A DNA stretch of 64,000 nt. It comes from Litchfieldia alkalitelluris. Lineage in GTDB: Bacteria > Bacillota > Bacilli > Bacillales > Bacillaceae_L. This document shows, piece by piece, positions 1 to 9,613 of this stretch; positions within the stretch are counted from its first letter, which is position 1; every line of letters begins with the position of its first letter. Below the pieces are notes generated by a model. It worked only from the letters and a program-made list of their open reading frames with translations. It searched no databases and was not told the DNA's origin. Made by a program: the position numbers and the translations under genes. The stretch spans positions 4,623,161 to 4,687,160 of the forward strand of contig NZ_KV917374.1 in NCBI RefSeq assembly GCF_002019645.1, given 5' to 3'.

Positions 1-59
1 ACCTCTTTCCTTGCTCTTCTGTCATCAATACGTGTTCTTTTGTAATCAACACGCAACAT
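1..59 (-). CDS. Start of a gene cut by the left window edge
   Basis: An ATG read leftward from position 59 is preceded by AAGGAG seven bases upstream, a textbook Bacillus ribosome binding site. The frame stays open to the window edge for 19 residues and is rich in Arg, Lys and Asp. The start signal is convincing, but there is too little protein to assign a family. Confidence 0.5.
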   Translation of the reverse strand, partial: MLRVDYKRTRIDDRRARKE

Positions 60-255
60 CTCCCGTCTCCTTTTTGGATAGTATTTCATTGTTTTCTACT
101 TCTTAGTCATGCCTTTTCTGTATCTACCACAAAATTAATTTACTTGTGTATACAATCTTATTTGACACTTTCTTATGTATTTTATGCTGAGGTTCGGAAA
201 GACGGGTCAATCTATTTTGATGCACGTGATGATTTTTCACATAAAAAACCCAACA

Positions 256-290
256 AAAAAAGGCCCCCCCCCCTAAGGGATTGCCTCAAA
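256..290 (-). terminator. Terminator after bdbC, with a C10 tract
   Basis: Read leftward, GAGGC and GCCT arms enclose a G-rich loop and are followed by seven T. It sits directly behind the bdbC stop. The run of ten C on the plus strand (264-273) is prone to length error. Confidence 0.6.
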
Positions 291-704
291 TTAATGTTGT
301 TTCTTGTTTATTAACATCAATACTATAATCAATGAAAAAGCAGTAAAAGCTAAAAATGGGATCGTGATAAAGCCAAGCCAGTTAATATATTCAGCACTAC
401 AAGGTACACCACTTTTACAAGGCTTGATTTCTGCAAATCCAGGCACCTTTTGTTGGAGATAATGAAAGAAAGAAATACACCAACCAATAATGGCCATTGG
501 TAAAACAAATCTTTTTACAGATGAGTCATTCTGAAACGTTCCAATACCAAGTATTAGTACTAGTGGATACATCAAAATCCGTTGGTACCAACATAGTTCA
601 CATGGTATAAATCCACGTATTTCACTAAAGTAAAGACTTCCTAAAGTGGCAATTAGAGATATAACCCAGGCAAAGTAAAGGAAATACTGTCTAACTTTTG
701 TCAT
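291..704 (-). CDS. bdbC: DsbB-family disulfide oxidoreductase BdbC
   Basis: Integral membrane thiol oxidase of 137 residues that would reoxidise its partner BdbD and pass electrons to quinone. Four hydrophobic segments are visible. The two required cysteine pairs are present: C35-C38 in CELC, and C96/C102 in the second extracytoplasmic loop. The length is normal for Bacillus BdbC. It starts two bases after the bdbD stop, so the two are almost certainly co-transcribed. Position beside copper and cadmium genes suggests a job in protecting or folding extracytoplasmic thiol proteins under metal stress; that link is inference. Confidence 0.93.
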   Translation of the reverse strand: MTKVRQYFLYFAWVISLIATLGSLYFSEIRGFIPCELCWYQRILMYPLVLILGIGTFQNDSSVKRFVLPMAIIGWCISFFHYLQQKVPGFAEIKPCKSGVPCSAEYINWLGFITIPFLAFTAFSLIIVLMLINKKQH

Positions 705-706
705 AG

Positions 707-1402
707 CTATTTACCTTCTAATTCGTTTTCTATAAGACTTTTAATCTTTTCATAATCAAATGGATCTTCAAGCATAATTCCATTCACCATAATGGTCGGT
801 GTTAGCTGAACATTATACTCTTCTACTAATTTTGTATCTTTATTTAATTCTTCTAACTCCGTTTGATTAGTTATATCCTCTTGAAGTTGTTGGAGATCAA
901 TGTCAGGAAAGGCACTTGCTATTTCTACAATTTTATCATTTGTTATCCATAATGCATGGTGATCATCACTAGGTTGCGCTTTAAATAGTTCTTTATGGAA
1001 CGACCAATAGCTTTCTGGACTTTGTTTATAGACTGATTCAGCTGCAAGAGAACCTAGCTTCGATTGTTCACCGTGAAATAATACATTAATATAAGCAAAC
1101 TTCACATTTCCTGTATTTACATAGTCATTAATTAATTGTGGATATATAGATTCACCCCACGCTTTACAAGCAGGACATTTAAAGTCACCAAATTCTACAA
1201 CTGTAACTGGTGCATTAACATCACCTAAGACTGGTTGCCCGTCAATTGGCGGTTGTTTTTCAAAGGTCGTTTTATTTTTATTAGAATCTGATTTCATACT
1301 GTTTACGACAAGTAAAACTGATAAAATAGCAAAAATAATTAAAGTTAGAAAGACAACAGTTTTTAATGGTGATCCTTTTTGTTTCTGTTTTTGTTTCATC
1401 AT
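707..1402 (-). CDS. bdbD: DsbA-like thiol-disulfide oxidoreductase BdbD
   Basis: Membrane-anchored, extracytoplasmic thioredoxin-fold oxidase. A Lys-rich start and one hydrophobic segment (about residues 14-34) form the anchor. The catalytic CPAC is at residues 76-79 and the cis-proline loop is LTPT (P202). The helical insertion between them is typical of DsbA and BdbD. It would introduce disulfides into exported proteins and be recycled by BdbC encoded just downstream. The leftward group copC-copD-bdbD-bdbC is tightly spaced, consistent with one transcript. Confidence 0.93.
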   Translation of the reverse strand: MMKQKQKQKGSPLKTVVFLTLIIFAILSVLLVVNSMKSDSNKNKTTFEKQPPIDGQPVLGDVNAPVTVVEFGDFKCPACKAWGESIYPQLINDYVNTGNVKFAYINVLFHGEQSKLGSLAAESVYKQSPESYWSFHKELFKAQPSDDHHALWITNDKIVEIASAFPDIDLQQLQEDITNQTELEELNKDTKLVEEYNVQLTPTIMVNGIMLEDPFDYEKIKSLIENELEGK

Positions 1403-1424
1403 AGCACCTCTACATATATTTAAA

Positions 1425-2528
1425 TCAATTCAAAATCACACTTAACATAATTGCTAGATAGAAAGTTAGCACCATAAAAATACTCATAATAAAGGATATA
1501 GCCGTAGGTGCTTTTTTTACAAAGGACAATATAGTCATTGCCAAAAATAAGACGGCCAACCCTAATAAACTATTACTTATACTATTAAATGATAAAACAA
1601 CATTTAGACCACGTTCGATCTGCCCTTGATAAAGAAGATCAAATAACCTTGCTGGTCCACTTGTGGCGAGAGCAGTCTCTATATCGTGTGGCGGTGACTG
1701 TTGTCCTAAAGCTGCGGTAGCTGAAAAGATGAATAGAAGTATAATACTTTCAGCTTTAATCCATGGTTTCGGATTGAATTCCTTATCTTTACTCAGTCGC
1801 TTTCTCATCAAAACACTATTGATAAAAGCAAAGGCAAGTAATGGAATGATAAGTAAATGCTTAATTAATAGAGCTTGTCCATATGATAGCATCCATGCAT
1901 CTGTATAATCCTTAAAATCTACGACTAAGGTCATTAAAAATAACCCTGTACCTATAGTAATAAGAAAACAGGTAATAGCAACAGGTGTAAACCACTTTAA
2001 AAATGTAAGCCAGTTTTCTTTACTTGTTGAAAACCAACTTATCACCAACAAAATACCGATCCAAACACTTACTGCTAGAAAATGAATAGTGTGTGTTATA
2101 AATCCAGACACTTCCCTTAGCGAACTTGCGTGGCTTGACCAACCTAACGGGATAATCAGAGCCAATCCAAAACATATACCAATATATGAATAAGTGGACT
2201 TCTTTTTTAAATCGAACAACATGACATATATAAACAGAATATTAGACAAGATAAAGGTAATGATTCATGCTTGTCCTACTTCAAATGTGTATAATACAGA
2301 CTTTATCGTTAATCCAAGTCCAATATCTTCATAGAAAGCAAGAATAACTTGAAGGGCAGGATTAAACGATAAAATTGCAATTCCTTTAATTGATAGAAGT
2401 GAAAATTTCTTTGGAACGTTGATCCCTGGACGATATGAATTAGGAACTAAATGCAAAATAAAACTACCCAGAAGGAATGAAAAGCATAGGTATAATAAGG
2501 TTTCACTTACAACGCCTACAATCATCAT
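1425..2528 (-). pseudogene. copD: CopD/YcnJ-type copper transport membrane protein, interrupted by in-frame TGA
   Basis: Multi-spanning CopD-family protein thought to move copper across the membrane with CopC. Two open pieces (2265-2528 and 1425-2249) are in the same frame and separated only by TGA at 2265-2267. Reading through gives a continuous membrane protein of 367 codons in which the TGA falls after VGQA, at a spot where CopD proteins commonly have Trp. TGG to TGA is the simplest explanation. The second piece has only a TTG start with no good ribosome binding site. No hairpin follows the TGA. The gene begins three bases after copC. Confidence 0.8.
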
Positions 2529-2531
2529 CTA

Positions 2532-3101
2532 TTATTTCCTCCTCATTAACCACCACAAGCAACCAATTCCAACCAATGCTAAAGCTACCACAATTGAGGG
2601 GAAAATGTATGTCGGTATACTCTGTTCTGTTTGTGTATTTTCTTCTTTTCCATCATTTGAAACTTTATCTTCTATTGTACCTTGATTCTCTTCATCAGAG
2701 CTTTCTTCAGTTTTTTCTTCCTTTGGTGTTTCTTCAATTGGCGCATCTACAGTAAACGAAAACTCCCCTTCTATTGGATGCCCATCTGCCCCAACGATTT
2801 TCCATTGAACTTTATAACTACCATTCTCTAGTGGTTGCAGAAATGTAGTCCCTATTTCATTACCGTCAATTTCAATTTTCCCTAAAGGAACATTGGATCC
2901 ATCTAAATGTGACACTTCAACCACACTTGTTTGTTCAATCTCTGTTGAGAAAGTTAATGTTAATTGCTGAAGGCGTTCTTTTATGACCTCACCATCAGTT
3001 GGGTTTGACTCGGTTAGGTAGCTATGTGCAAAAATATGCTGTGACAATAACACCATTAGTATGGAAGTTGTTAAAATTACTTTTTTAAATATATAAACCA
3101 C
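2532..3101 (-). CDS. copC: CopC-domain copper-binding protein with C-terminal anchor
   Basis: Exported protein of 189 residues. A signal peptide ends at about residue 25, giving a mature N-terminal His (H26, AHSYLTESNP), the expected Cu(II) ligand of CopC proteins. D106 and H108 in ADGHPIEGEF fit the other ligand positions. An acidic linker (about 120-160) leads to a transmembrane helix (about 167-186) with a Lys/Arg stop-transfer tail, like the YcnJ arrangement split into two genes. The annotated start is GTG overlapping the GAGGAG ribosome site, so the true start could lie a few codons further in. Confidence 0.88.
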   Translation of the reverse strand: MVYIFKKVILTTSILMVLLSQHIFAHSYLTESNPTDGEVIKERLQQLTLTFSTEIEQTSVVEVSHLDGSNVPLGKIEIDGNEIGTTFLQPLENGSYKVQWKIVGADGHPIEGEFSFTVDAPIEETPKEEKTEESSDEENQGTIEDKVSNDGKEENTQTEQSIPTYIFPSIVVALALVGIGCLWWLMRRK

Positions 3102-3177
3102 TCCTCACGAATAAAGCATTTGACTAACCTTTTACACTGGTAAAATTCAAATACTTGCATAATAGCACTTCTTAAGT

Positions 3178-3206
3178 TTGACACACATATTAGGTATTGC
3201 TAATAT
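3178..3206 (+). promoter_or_regulatory. Sigma-A promoter of the ArsR repressor gene
   Basis: TTGACA (3178-3183) and TAATAT (3201-3206) are 17 bases apart, an almost ideal vegetative promoter. The first operator palindrome overlaps the spacer and the -10 box, as expected for autorepression. Confidence 0.8.
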
Positions 3207-3238
3207 GAGAATATCAAAACACATTAGAAATGTCTAAT
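3189..3238 (+). promoter_or_regulatory. Two operator palindromes ATTAG-N6-CTAAT
   Basis: Two copies of the same inverted repeat, at 3189-3204 and 3223-3238, have identical ATTAG/CTAAT arms and 6-base spacers. Their centres are 34 bp apart, about three helical turns, so two repressor dimers could sit on the same face. The first covers the promoter; the second ends about 20 bp before the gene start. Confidence 0.75.
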
Positions 3239-3256
3239 ATGAATGGAGGATAATCC

Positions 3257-3595
3257 ATGTTAAAAGCTGGTATTGATATGAAGGTAAAGTTTTTACAAGG
3301 CTTTGCACATAAAGTGAGAATTCAAATTCTGGAATGTATTAGAGATGAAGAAAAGACCGTTACAGAGATCGTTAAAAGTTTAAACGGAAATCAATCGAAT
3401 ATCTCTCAACATTTAGCTTGTTTGAAGGGATGTGGGCTAATTGTTGGGAGGCAAGAAGGAAAATATATATATTACAGTTTAAGAAACCAACAAGTTCGAG
3501 AACTACTAACTATGTTCGATACAGTTCTTGCGGACGTGGAAAATGACATTGCTTGTTGTGAAAATCATATTGGCTTCCGAGAGAGAACAGAATAA
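3257..3595 (+). CDS. ArsR/SmtB-family metal repressor, CmtR-like
   Basis: Winged-helix repressor of 112 residues that would release its operator on binding Cd(II) or Pb(II). The recognition region (NQSNISQHLACLK) contains C55 and C59 in the spacing of the CmtR metal site, and the C-terminus supplies C100 and C101 plus H104. The ELCVC motif of CadC-type sensors is absent. It is transcribed from a strong promoter overlapped by its likely operator and precedes the ATPase gene by 54 bases. The ATG has GGAGG upstream. The assigned metal is inferred from the Cys pattern. Confidence 0.9.
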   Translation: MLKAGIDMKVKFLQGFAHKVRIQILECIRDEEKTVTEIVKSLNGNQSNISQHLACLKGCGLIVGRQEGKYIYYSLRNQQVRELLTMFDTVLADVENDIACCENHIGFRERTE

Positions 3596-3649
3596 AGTAA
3601 TTTCACTATATATTTTTTTAGTTTGAACCTGATTGGAGGGGAAACGTCT

Positions 3650-5785
3650 ATGTCAACAACAGAGAAGAAACTGTCTACACCACGTACAACTTACTTGTTA
3701 TCAGGCCTTCACTGAGCAGGATGTGCTGCTCAGGTGGAGCAGAGAGTAGCTGAATTACCAGGCACGATTAAAGTGACCATTAACTTTGGTGCATCTAATT
3801 TAATCGTTGAAGGTGATGTACCACATGAAAAGGTCATAAAAGAAGCTGAAAAAGAAGGCGTTACCGCAAAACCTATGGGTGTGAAAGAGGAAGAGCAAGA
3901 GCAAAAGCCATTCATTCAAGCCCACAAAGACTCTATTATCACAGGTCTTTCGGCTACATTGTTTCTTGCAGGTTGGCTATTGGGATTAGCTGGCTATGAC
4001 ACAACAGAAGTTGCTTTATTAGCTCTATCTATTATCATCGGTGGGTATAAAACAGCCCGTAGTGCTTTATACGGTTTAAAAAAGTTGAATTTCGACATGA
4101 ATGTTCTCATGACAATTGCCGTTATTGGTGCCGTTGCAATTGGTGAATGGATAGAAGGTGCTTTAGTGGTTATCTTCTTCTCACTTAGCAATACACTGTC
4201 TGTTTACACATTGGAAAAGGCTCGTAATACAATAAAAGCGTTAATGGGCCTTGCTCCAAAAGAAGCGACCATTATCAGAAATGGAGAAGAAATACGACTA
4301 GCTGTTGAAGAGATTCAAGTTGATGATGTCATGATTGTAAAACCAGGTGAAAAAATTGCGATGGATGGAATCATTATTAAGGGTTCATCTTCCATTAACC
4401 AAGCCGCAATCACAGGTGAATCCATGCCTGTTGAAAAGGAAGTAGGTAATGAAGTCTTTGCCGGTACGATTAACCAGCAAGGATCGATTCAAGCAAAAGT
4501 AACGAAACGCGTAGAAGATACCACTTTGGCTAAAATTATTCATCTTGTCCAAGAAGCCCAAGGACAAAGAGCAAAAAGCCAAGAATATATTGATCGATTT
4601 GCAAAAGTGTATACACCAATCGTTATTGCACTTGCCATTTTAATTACTGTTGTTCCTCCACTGTTCTTTGGAGGAATCTGGGCAGATTGGATTTATAGAG
4701 GATTAGCGCTTCTCATTGCTGCATGTCCGTGCGCTCTTGTCATTTCAAGCCCTGTTTCAATTATTTCAGCAATTGGGAACGCGGCTAATAATGGTGTTTT
4801 AATTAAGGGTGGTGTATTCCTTGAGGAAGCTGGAGCCATCAAAGCCATTGCTTTCGATAAAACTGGTACACTAACCATTGGTCGTCCTGAAGTGACGAAT
4901 ATCTTACCTATGAACGGGACATCCGAATATGAATTTTTAGCCATTGCCGCAAGCCTAGAGAAACACTCTGAGCACCCGTTGGCAGCTGCAATTGTCCGTA
5001 AGGCAGAGCGTGATAAGGTTGTGTTACCTGAAGCAGATGATTTCTCGGCTATTACTGGAAAAGGTGCCAAAGGAAAGGTAAACGGGACTGGCTATTATAT
5101 TGGAAACCCCCGTCTATTCGCTGAATTAGGCACAAATTTAAGTTTGGTTCAAGATGATATTAAACAATTGCAACAAGAAGGAAAGACCGTCATGATTTTA
5201 GGAACAGAGGATAAAATCATTGGGTTGATTGCTGTTGCGGATAAGGTACGTGATTTAAGTAAAGATGCGATTATTCGCTTAAAAGAAGCTGGAATCGAAC
5301 GTACAATTATGCTGACTGGTGATAATCATGCAACAGCCCAAGCAATCGCTCAAGAAATTGGCGTTGATGAGTTTCATGCAGAGTTACTTCCAGAAGATAA
5401 GGTAAAGGCGGTTAAAGCACTTCAGAAGAAGTACGGTAAAATTGCCATGGTTGGTGACGGAATCAATGATGCACCTGCACTTGCTACGTCCAACTTAGGA
5501 ATTGCAATGGGTGTAGCTGGAACGGATGCTGCACTTGAAACAGCTGATATTGCACTCATGGCCGATGATTTAACAAAACTTCCATATACCGTTCGTCTTA
5601 GCCGTGCAACACTTCGGAATATTAAACAAAACATTTGGTTTTCAAATGGAATTAATTTTATAACCATGATCCTCATCGTTCCTGGCTTTGCATCATTACT
5701 ATTTGTTGCATTAGCCGATGTATTAGCAGCTGTGCTTGTCGTATTAAACGCGATGAGACTAATGAGAATTAATCCACTAAAATAA
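3650..5785 (+). CDS. cadA: P1B-type heavy-metal ATPase (CadA-like) with TGA at the first HMA cysteine
   Basis: Metal-exporting ATPase for Cd, Zn or Pb in the cytoplasmic membrane. Starting at ATG 3650 (GGAGGGG upstream) gives 711 codons with one internal TGA at codon 22 (3713-3715). The frame is otherwise open. The N-terminal HMA domain reads GLH-TGA-AGC, so the TGA replaces the first Cys of CxxC. Visible motifs: TGES (about 254), CPC (about 357), DKTGT (phosphorylated Asp near 402), HP motif in HSEHP, and GDGxND (about 601). The last membrane segments have ALAD but lack the Lys usual in Zn/Cd pumps (Asn instead). The next usable start, 3734, would remove the metal-binding loop. Either selenocysteine or a nonsense change; see the hairpin entry. 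Confidence 0.85.
3713..3742 (+). promoter_or_regulatory. Possible bacterial SECIS: TGA codon plus hairpin
   Basis: After TGA (3713-3715), CTGCTC (3726-3731) and GAGCAG (3737-3742) pair perfectly around the loop AGGTG. The GGT of the loop lies 17 bases after the TGA, within the spacing usual for bacterial selenocysteine insertion elements, which carry G/GGU in the apical loop. The codons building it (CAG, GTG, GAG, CAG) are G-ending, unlike the A-ending choices common in the rest of the gene. Confidence 0.55.
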
Positions 5786-5800
5786 ATGATGGGATATTAC

Positions 5801-5838
5801 AAAAGTAGCCCTGTGTGTACAGAGCTACTTTTCTTTTT
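5801..5838 (+). terminator. Terminator after cadA
   Basis: AAAAGTAGC and GCTACTTTT pair around a short inner stem, followed by a T-rich run. It lies 15 bases behind the cadA stop. Confidence 0.85.
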
Positions 5839-5909
5839 AGTGACCTTTACTTCAACAAAAGCAGCTACTAATCCAACTTGGTCAGTAAAAAAGTAATTAT
5901 GAAATTGAT

Positions 5910-6359
5910 TCAACTAAGTAACTGATAAAAATTTTTAATAACCCAAAAGATAATTACGCCCCAAGTAAGAATGATAAGTGAACCTACCACCCAATTCTTC
6001 GGTTTACCATTTTTCAACATTTCTTCAGCTTTAACTTCACATTCTAATATTACTTCACTTGGTATCAACTTTAATGCGAACATTATTCCTAATGGAACAA
6101 TAATAATATCATCTAAGTAACCAAGTATTGGTATGAAATCAGGTATCAAATCAATTGGACTAACCGCATACGCTACCACACAAGCCGTAAATATTTTAGC
6201 ATACCAAGATACTCTTTCATCTTTATATGCTAAATAAAGTACAAAGATTAGTTGTTTAATCTTTTCGCCCAAGTCTTTATTTTCCCCATAAGATATTCTC
6301 CCATATAAAAATTCAATTGCTTTATCTTTACTTCTAATATAACATGGTTTCTTCAACAT
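5910..6359 (-). CDS. DUF1232 (YkvA-like) membrane protein
   Basis: Protein of 149 residues with the DUF1232 signature SPIDLIPDFIPILGYLDD in its middle and a hydrophobic C-terminal segment (about 125-143). YkvA-type proteins are widespread, small, membrane-associated and of unknown function. It has a GAGGAA-type ribosome site and stands alone, with the cadA terminator on one side and an intergenic repeat on the other. Confidence 0.85.
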   Translation of the reverse strand: MLKKPCYIRSKDKAIEFLYGRISYGENKDLGEKIKQLIFVLYLAYKDERVSWYAKIFTACVVAYAVSPIDLIPDFIPILGYLDDIIIVPLGIMFALKLIPSEVILECEVKAEEMLKNGKPKNWVVGSLIILTWGVIIFWVIKNFYQLLS

Positions 6360-6379
6360 TCCTCCTCTGATAAATTATT

Positions 6380-6475
6380 AGTACATTACTTCACAAAGTC
6401 CTCTAAAAATGAAAACCTTTGCGGTACAGATTGAGTCAAATACGACAAAACGATCACCTTAAAAAGTGATCGTCT
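6380..6475. repeat. Intergenic repeat with terminator-like hairpin
   Basis: The sequence begins TAGTACATTACTTCACAAAG, continues with AAAACCTTTGC and ends with CGATCAC/GTGATCG pairing. A related arrangement recurs at 9816-9912, and the front part alone at 12277-12345. This is a small dispersed repeat of this genome rather than a gene. Confidence 0.5.
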
Positions 6476-6600
6476 ATAATGAAGTGCATTTTAGTTAGTA
6501 TTACGCAGCTAATGACTTCTCTTTTTGTTATTGTTCTTTTCAAAATAAGCATCTTTTCTTGAGCAAGGGTATAAATAAAGGACGATGAACTCATGAATAG

Positions 6601-6628
6601 AAAAAACCTTAACACGAATGTTAAGGTC
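6601..6628 (-). terminator. Terminator after the membrane GGDEF-EAL gene
   Basis: Read leftward, ACCTTAACA and TGTTAAGGT pair around TTCG and are followed by six T. It is directly behind the stop at 6634. Confidence 0.85.
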
Positions 6629-6633
6629 TTAGG

Positions 6634-8862
6634 CTACTTATTTGTTTTTAAAAATTCTTCTACTTCCGTTAATGGTAAGGGGGCACTATAAAAATACCCT
6701 TGACCGAAACGACAACCATTTTGAATAAGAAAATTAACTTGTTGTTCATTTTCAATACCCTCTGCAATTAATTCAAATTTTAAATTTGTACCCATATCAA
6801 TCATCGTTTTAACTAAAGATGCTATATTTGAGTTTGTAGAAACTTCATCTACGAATGACTTATCAATCTTGACATAATCAATGGATAATCGATTTAAAAC
6901 ATTTAAAGAAGAATACCCTGTACCAAAATCATCAATAGTCATTTTAACTCCAAGTTCTTTTAGTTGACTAATTAAAGTAGAAGATTCTTTTATGTTTTGC
7001 ATGATACTCTCTGTTATCTCCAACTCTAGGAACTCTGGTGCCAACTGGTGTTTATTGAGTATTCGTTCTACAACCTTAAAGAAATTCTTATCAAGAAATT
7101 GTATAGCGGAAACATTGACAGCTATTCTAAATGGAACAAAACCTTTCTCATACCATAATTTCATTTGTTTACACGCTTCATCAATCACCCATTCCCCAAT
7201 TTGAACAATCACTCCTGTTTCTTCTGCAATTGGGATAAATTCAAAAGGAGGAACCATACCAAATTCGGGATGGTTCCAACGAATTAAAGCTTCAACGCCT
7301 ATACATTCTCCTTTATCTAGTTCCATTTGTGGTTGATAATGAAGTACAAACTCACTATTATTTAAAGCATTTCGAAGTCCTTGTTCTAATTTTACTTTTC
7401 TATAAAGAATATCTTCTGGTTCATTAAAATAAAATTGATAGTTATTTTTTCCACGTTTTTTAGCCCAATACATAGCAATATCAGCATGTTTAATTAATTT
7501 TTCAGAATCATCCCCATCTTGTGGGTATAAACTAATTCCAATGCTTGTTGAAATAAAAAACTCTTCTTTATCTAAAATGAATGGCTGTATAAATGAATCA
7601 ATAATTCGCTGAGATAGTTCTTTGAGCTGTGATTCTTTAATATCTTCAAGTAAAATAATAAATTCATCTCCACCTTGACGTGCTATCAAATCGCCTTCTC
7701 GTACACATTTCACTAATCTTTTTCCCACTTCCTTAAGCAGGACATCTCCTGAGTTATGACCTTTTGTATCATTGATAAATTTAAATCGGTCTAAATCTAA
7801 AAACAGAACTGCTACGTTTTTGTTACTTCGTTTACAACGATCTAAAGCTTTTTTTAGTGTCTTAATTAACATATAACGGTTGGGTAAGCCAGTCAGCGTA
7901 TCATGAAATGCCAAGTATCTAATTTTTTCTTCACTTCTTTGTTCTTCTGTTATATCGTAAGCTACACCGATTAACTTAATCGGTTTTTCATCAGATTCCA
8001 AAATAGGATTTCCACGGGCTTCTAACCACCTTGCCTCCCCATCACTTCGGATAAACCTCCATTTACTATGAGCGGGTTTTCCTGATTTTAAATTAGTATA
8101 GAATGTTTGAACGATATCAATATCATCTGGATAAGTTCGTGAAATCCAAAGTTCATAATCCTCTTCAAATTCTTTCGCAGAGAACCCAAAGATATTTTCA
8201 ATTCCTTTTGAAACTGTCACTTTTTGTTCAATTAAATCACTAGACCAAATAAAAGAGTCATCATTTTCAAAAAGACTAACTAATTCTTTATTTCTTTGAG
8301 AATATTTTTCTTCAATTATTTTTCGTTCTGTAATATCAATTGTAACTCCTTTTACTTTTTCTACTCTATTTGATGAATCAAGTGAAGGTATTCCTCGAGA
8401 TTCTAACCACCTAACCTCCCCATCTTTTCTTATAAATTTCCATTCGCATTGATGAATTTCACCTGACAGCAGTTTTTGAATCTTTTCTTCATCATCAGGG
8501 AAAGTACGTGAAAATCCAAATTCATAATTTTCTTCAAAATCTTTCGAGGTATATCCTAATACTTTTTGAATACCTTTGGATGTCGTTACCTTTTTATTAA
8601 TAGAATCATTTATCCAAGTAAAAATGGATGAGTTTTCAAAAATAGTGTCTAATTCTTCGCTCTTTTCAAGTAGTTTTTGAGCATAATATTTAGATTCATC
8701 ATATTTTGCCCCCAAGATCCAACTTAAAATAGTAGCAAGAGTACCTACAATACCATGTAAAATAGCTTCTTTAGGGTTATTTATATATAATTCATAGGTG
8801 ATTAATCCTATTGTAATAAAGACAAAAGGAACGGAAAAAAACACCTTTCCTTTAAAGCTCAT
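6634..8862 (-). CDS. Membrane PAS-PAS-GGDEF-EAL cyclic-di-GMP protein
   Basis: Signalling protein of 742 residues. Two hydrophobic segments (about 7-26 and 33-50) anchor it. Two PAS/PAC domains (about 70-180 and 190-310) follow, each with a WRFIRxDGE..WLE(S/A)RG signature, so they arose by duplication. The GGDEF domain has an intact GGDEF at about 395, and the EAL domain has EAL at about 523, DDFGTGYSS, the catalytic-loop region and AEGIE. It should therefore be able both to make and to degrade c-di-GMP; which activity dominates cannot be read from sequence. Monocistronic, with its own terminator. Confidence 0.93.
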   Translation of the reverse strand: MSFKGKVFFSVPFVFITIGLITYELYINNPKEAILHGIVGTLATILSWILGAKYDESKYYAQKLLEKSEELDTIFENSSIFTWINDSINKKVTTSKGIQKVLGYTSKDFEENYEFGFSRTFPDDEEKIQKLLSGEIHQCEWKFIRKDGEVRWLESRGIPSLDSSNRVEKVKGVTIDITERKIIEEKYSQRNKELVSLFENDDSFIWSSDLIEQKVTVSKGIENIFGFSAKEFEEDYELWISRTYPDDIDIVQTFYTNLKSGKPAHSKWRFIRSDGEARWLEARGNPILESDEKPIKLIGVAYDITEEQRSEEKIRYLAFHDTLTGLPNRYMLIKTLKKALDRCKRSNKNVAVLFLDLDRFKFINDTKGHNSGDVLLKEVGKRLVKCVREGDLIARQGGDEFIILLEDIKESQLKELSQRIIDSFIQPFILDKEEFFISTSIGISLYPQDGDDSEKLIKHADIAMYWAKKRGKNNYQFYFNEPEDILYRKVKLEQGLRNALNNSEFVLHYQPQMELDKGECIGVEALIRWNHPEFGMVPPFEFIPIAEETGVIVQIGEWVIDEACKQMKLWYEKGFVPFRIAVNVSAIQFLDKNFFKVVERILNKHQLAPEFLELEITESIMQNIKESSTLISQLKELGVKMTIDDFGTGYSSLNVLNRLSIDYVKIDKSFVDEVSTNSNIASLVKTMIDMGTNLKFELIAEGIENEQQVNFLIQNGCRFGQGYFYSAPLPLTEVEEFLKTNK

Positions 8863-9613
8863 TTTTTATTTCACCCCTTTTAAAATACTAGTTAAGAAGA
8901 CGTATACGATTAATAAGCAATCAACAATAAAGGGATAGCTCTCAAATCTAACCGTACCCCTTGATAAATAAAGGGTTATACACGCCCAACACTTAAGTCT
9001 GACGACTATTATACAATAATAGGGCACAAATTCTAATATTCTATTCTTAATAAATTAGAAGTGCTTCTTAGTAATAATAGAATGCATTCCTATAATGAAA
9101 GCCAGATGGTTTCATATCCCGCCTCAATTCATCAACCTTCCTTCATTGTCCTGCTTTGTTAGCAAAAAAGCGATAGGAGTAGCCGTTACGACAATCCCTG
9201 TTATACAGTTCAAGCACCCTTTCGCTTAATTACTTATTATTTGTTTTTTAAAAGATCATATACATAAACATCATCCATCTTAAAATGTCCTGTTTTAGCT
9301 TTTCTCATAGTTCAAGCTAATTTTTTCATTACTCTACCTGAAGCTGTGTTCTTAATCATTACTGGAGCCCATATACAATTAAGAAAGTGAACAGTAAGGT
9401 AATGGGGACAATGACAATCCGTGTTGATAAAAACCATAATAAAGGGTAGTTAGCCTATTGGATAGATAAAGAGTATTTGGGGAGGAATAAGGCACCAAAG
9501 CCTAAAAGAAAATGGTGGAGTTTGGTTTTGAGGAACTTAAATAAAAACTACTACGAAAAGATAAGCTTCGCCATTTTCATTAAGTTTTATATGGACCTTA
9601 ACCCAATTTCAAG
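8863..9613. other. Decayed intergenic DNA
   Basis: About 750 bases with no convincing reading frame. It contains several short open stretches without ribosome binding sites, for example around 9360-9540. I see no RNA gene or mobile element end. Confidence 0.5.

Noticed and set aside
2200-2264. Selenocysteine reading of the copD TGA
   Set aside because: The expected residue is Trp, not Cys, and the 60 bases after it form no GC-containing hairpin.
3734-3740. Start of cadA at 3734
   Set aside because: It would delete the metal-binding CxxC loop and has no ribosome site; ATG 3650 has GGAGGGG and is in the same frame.
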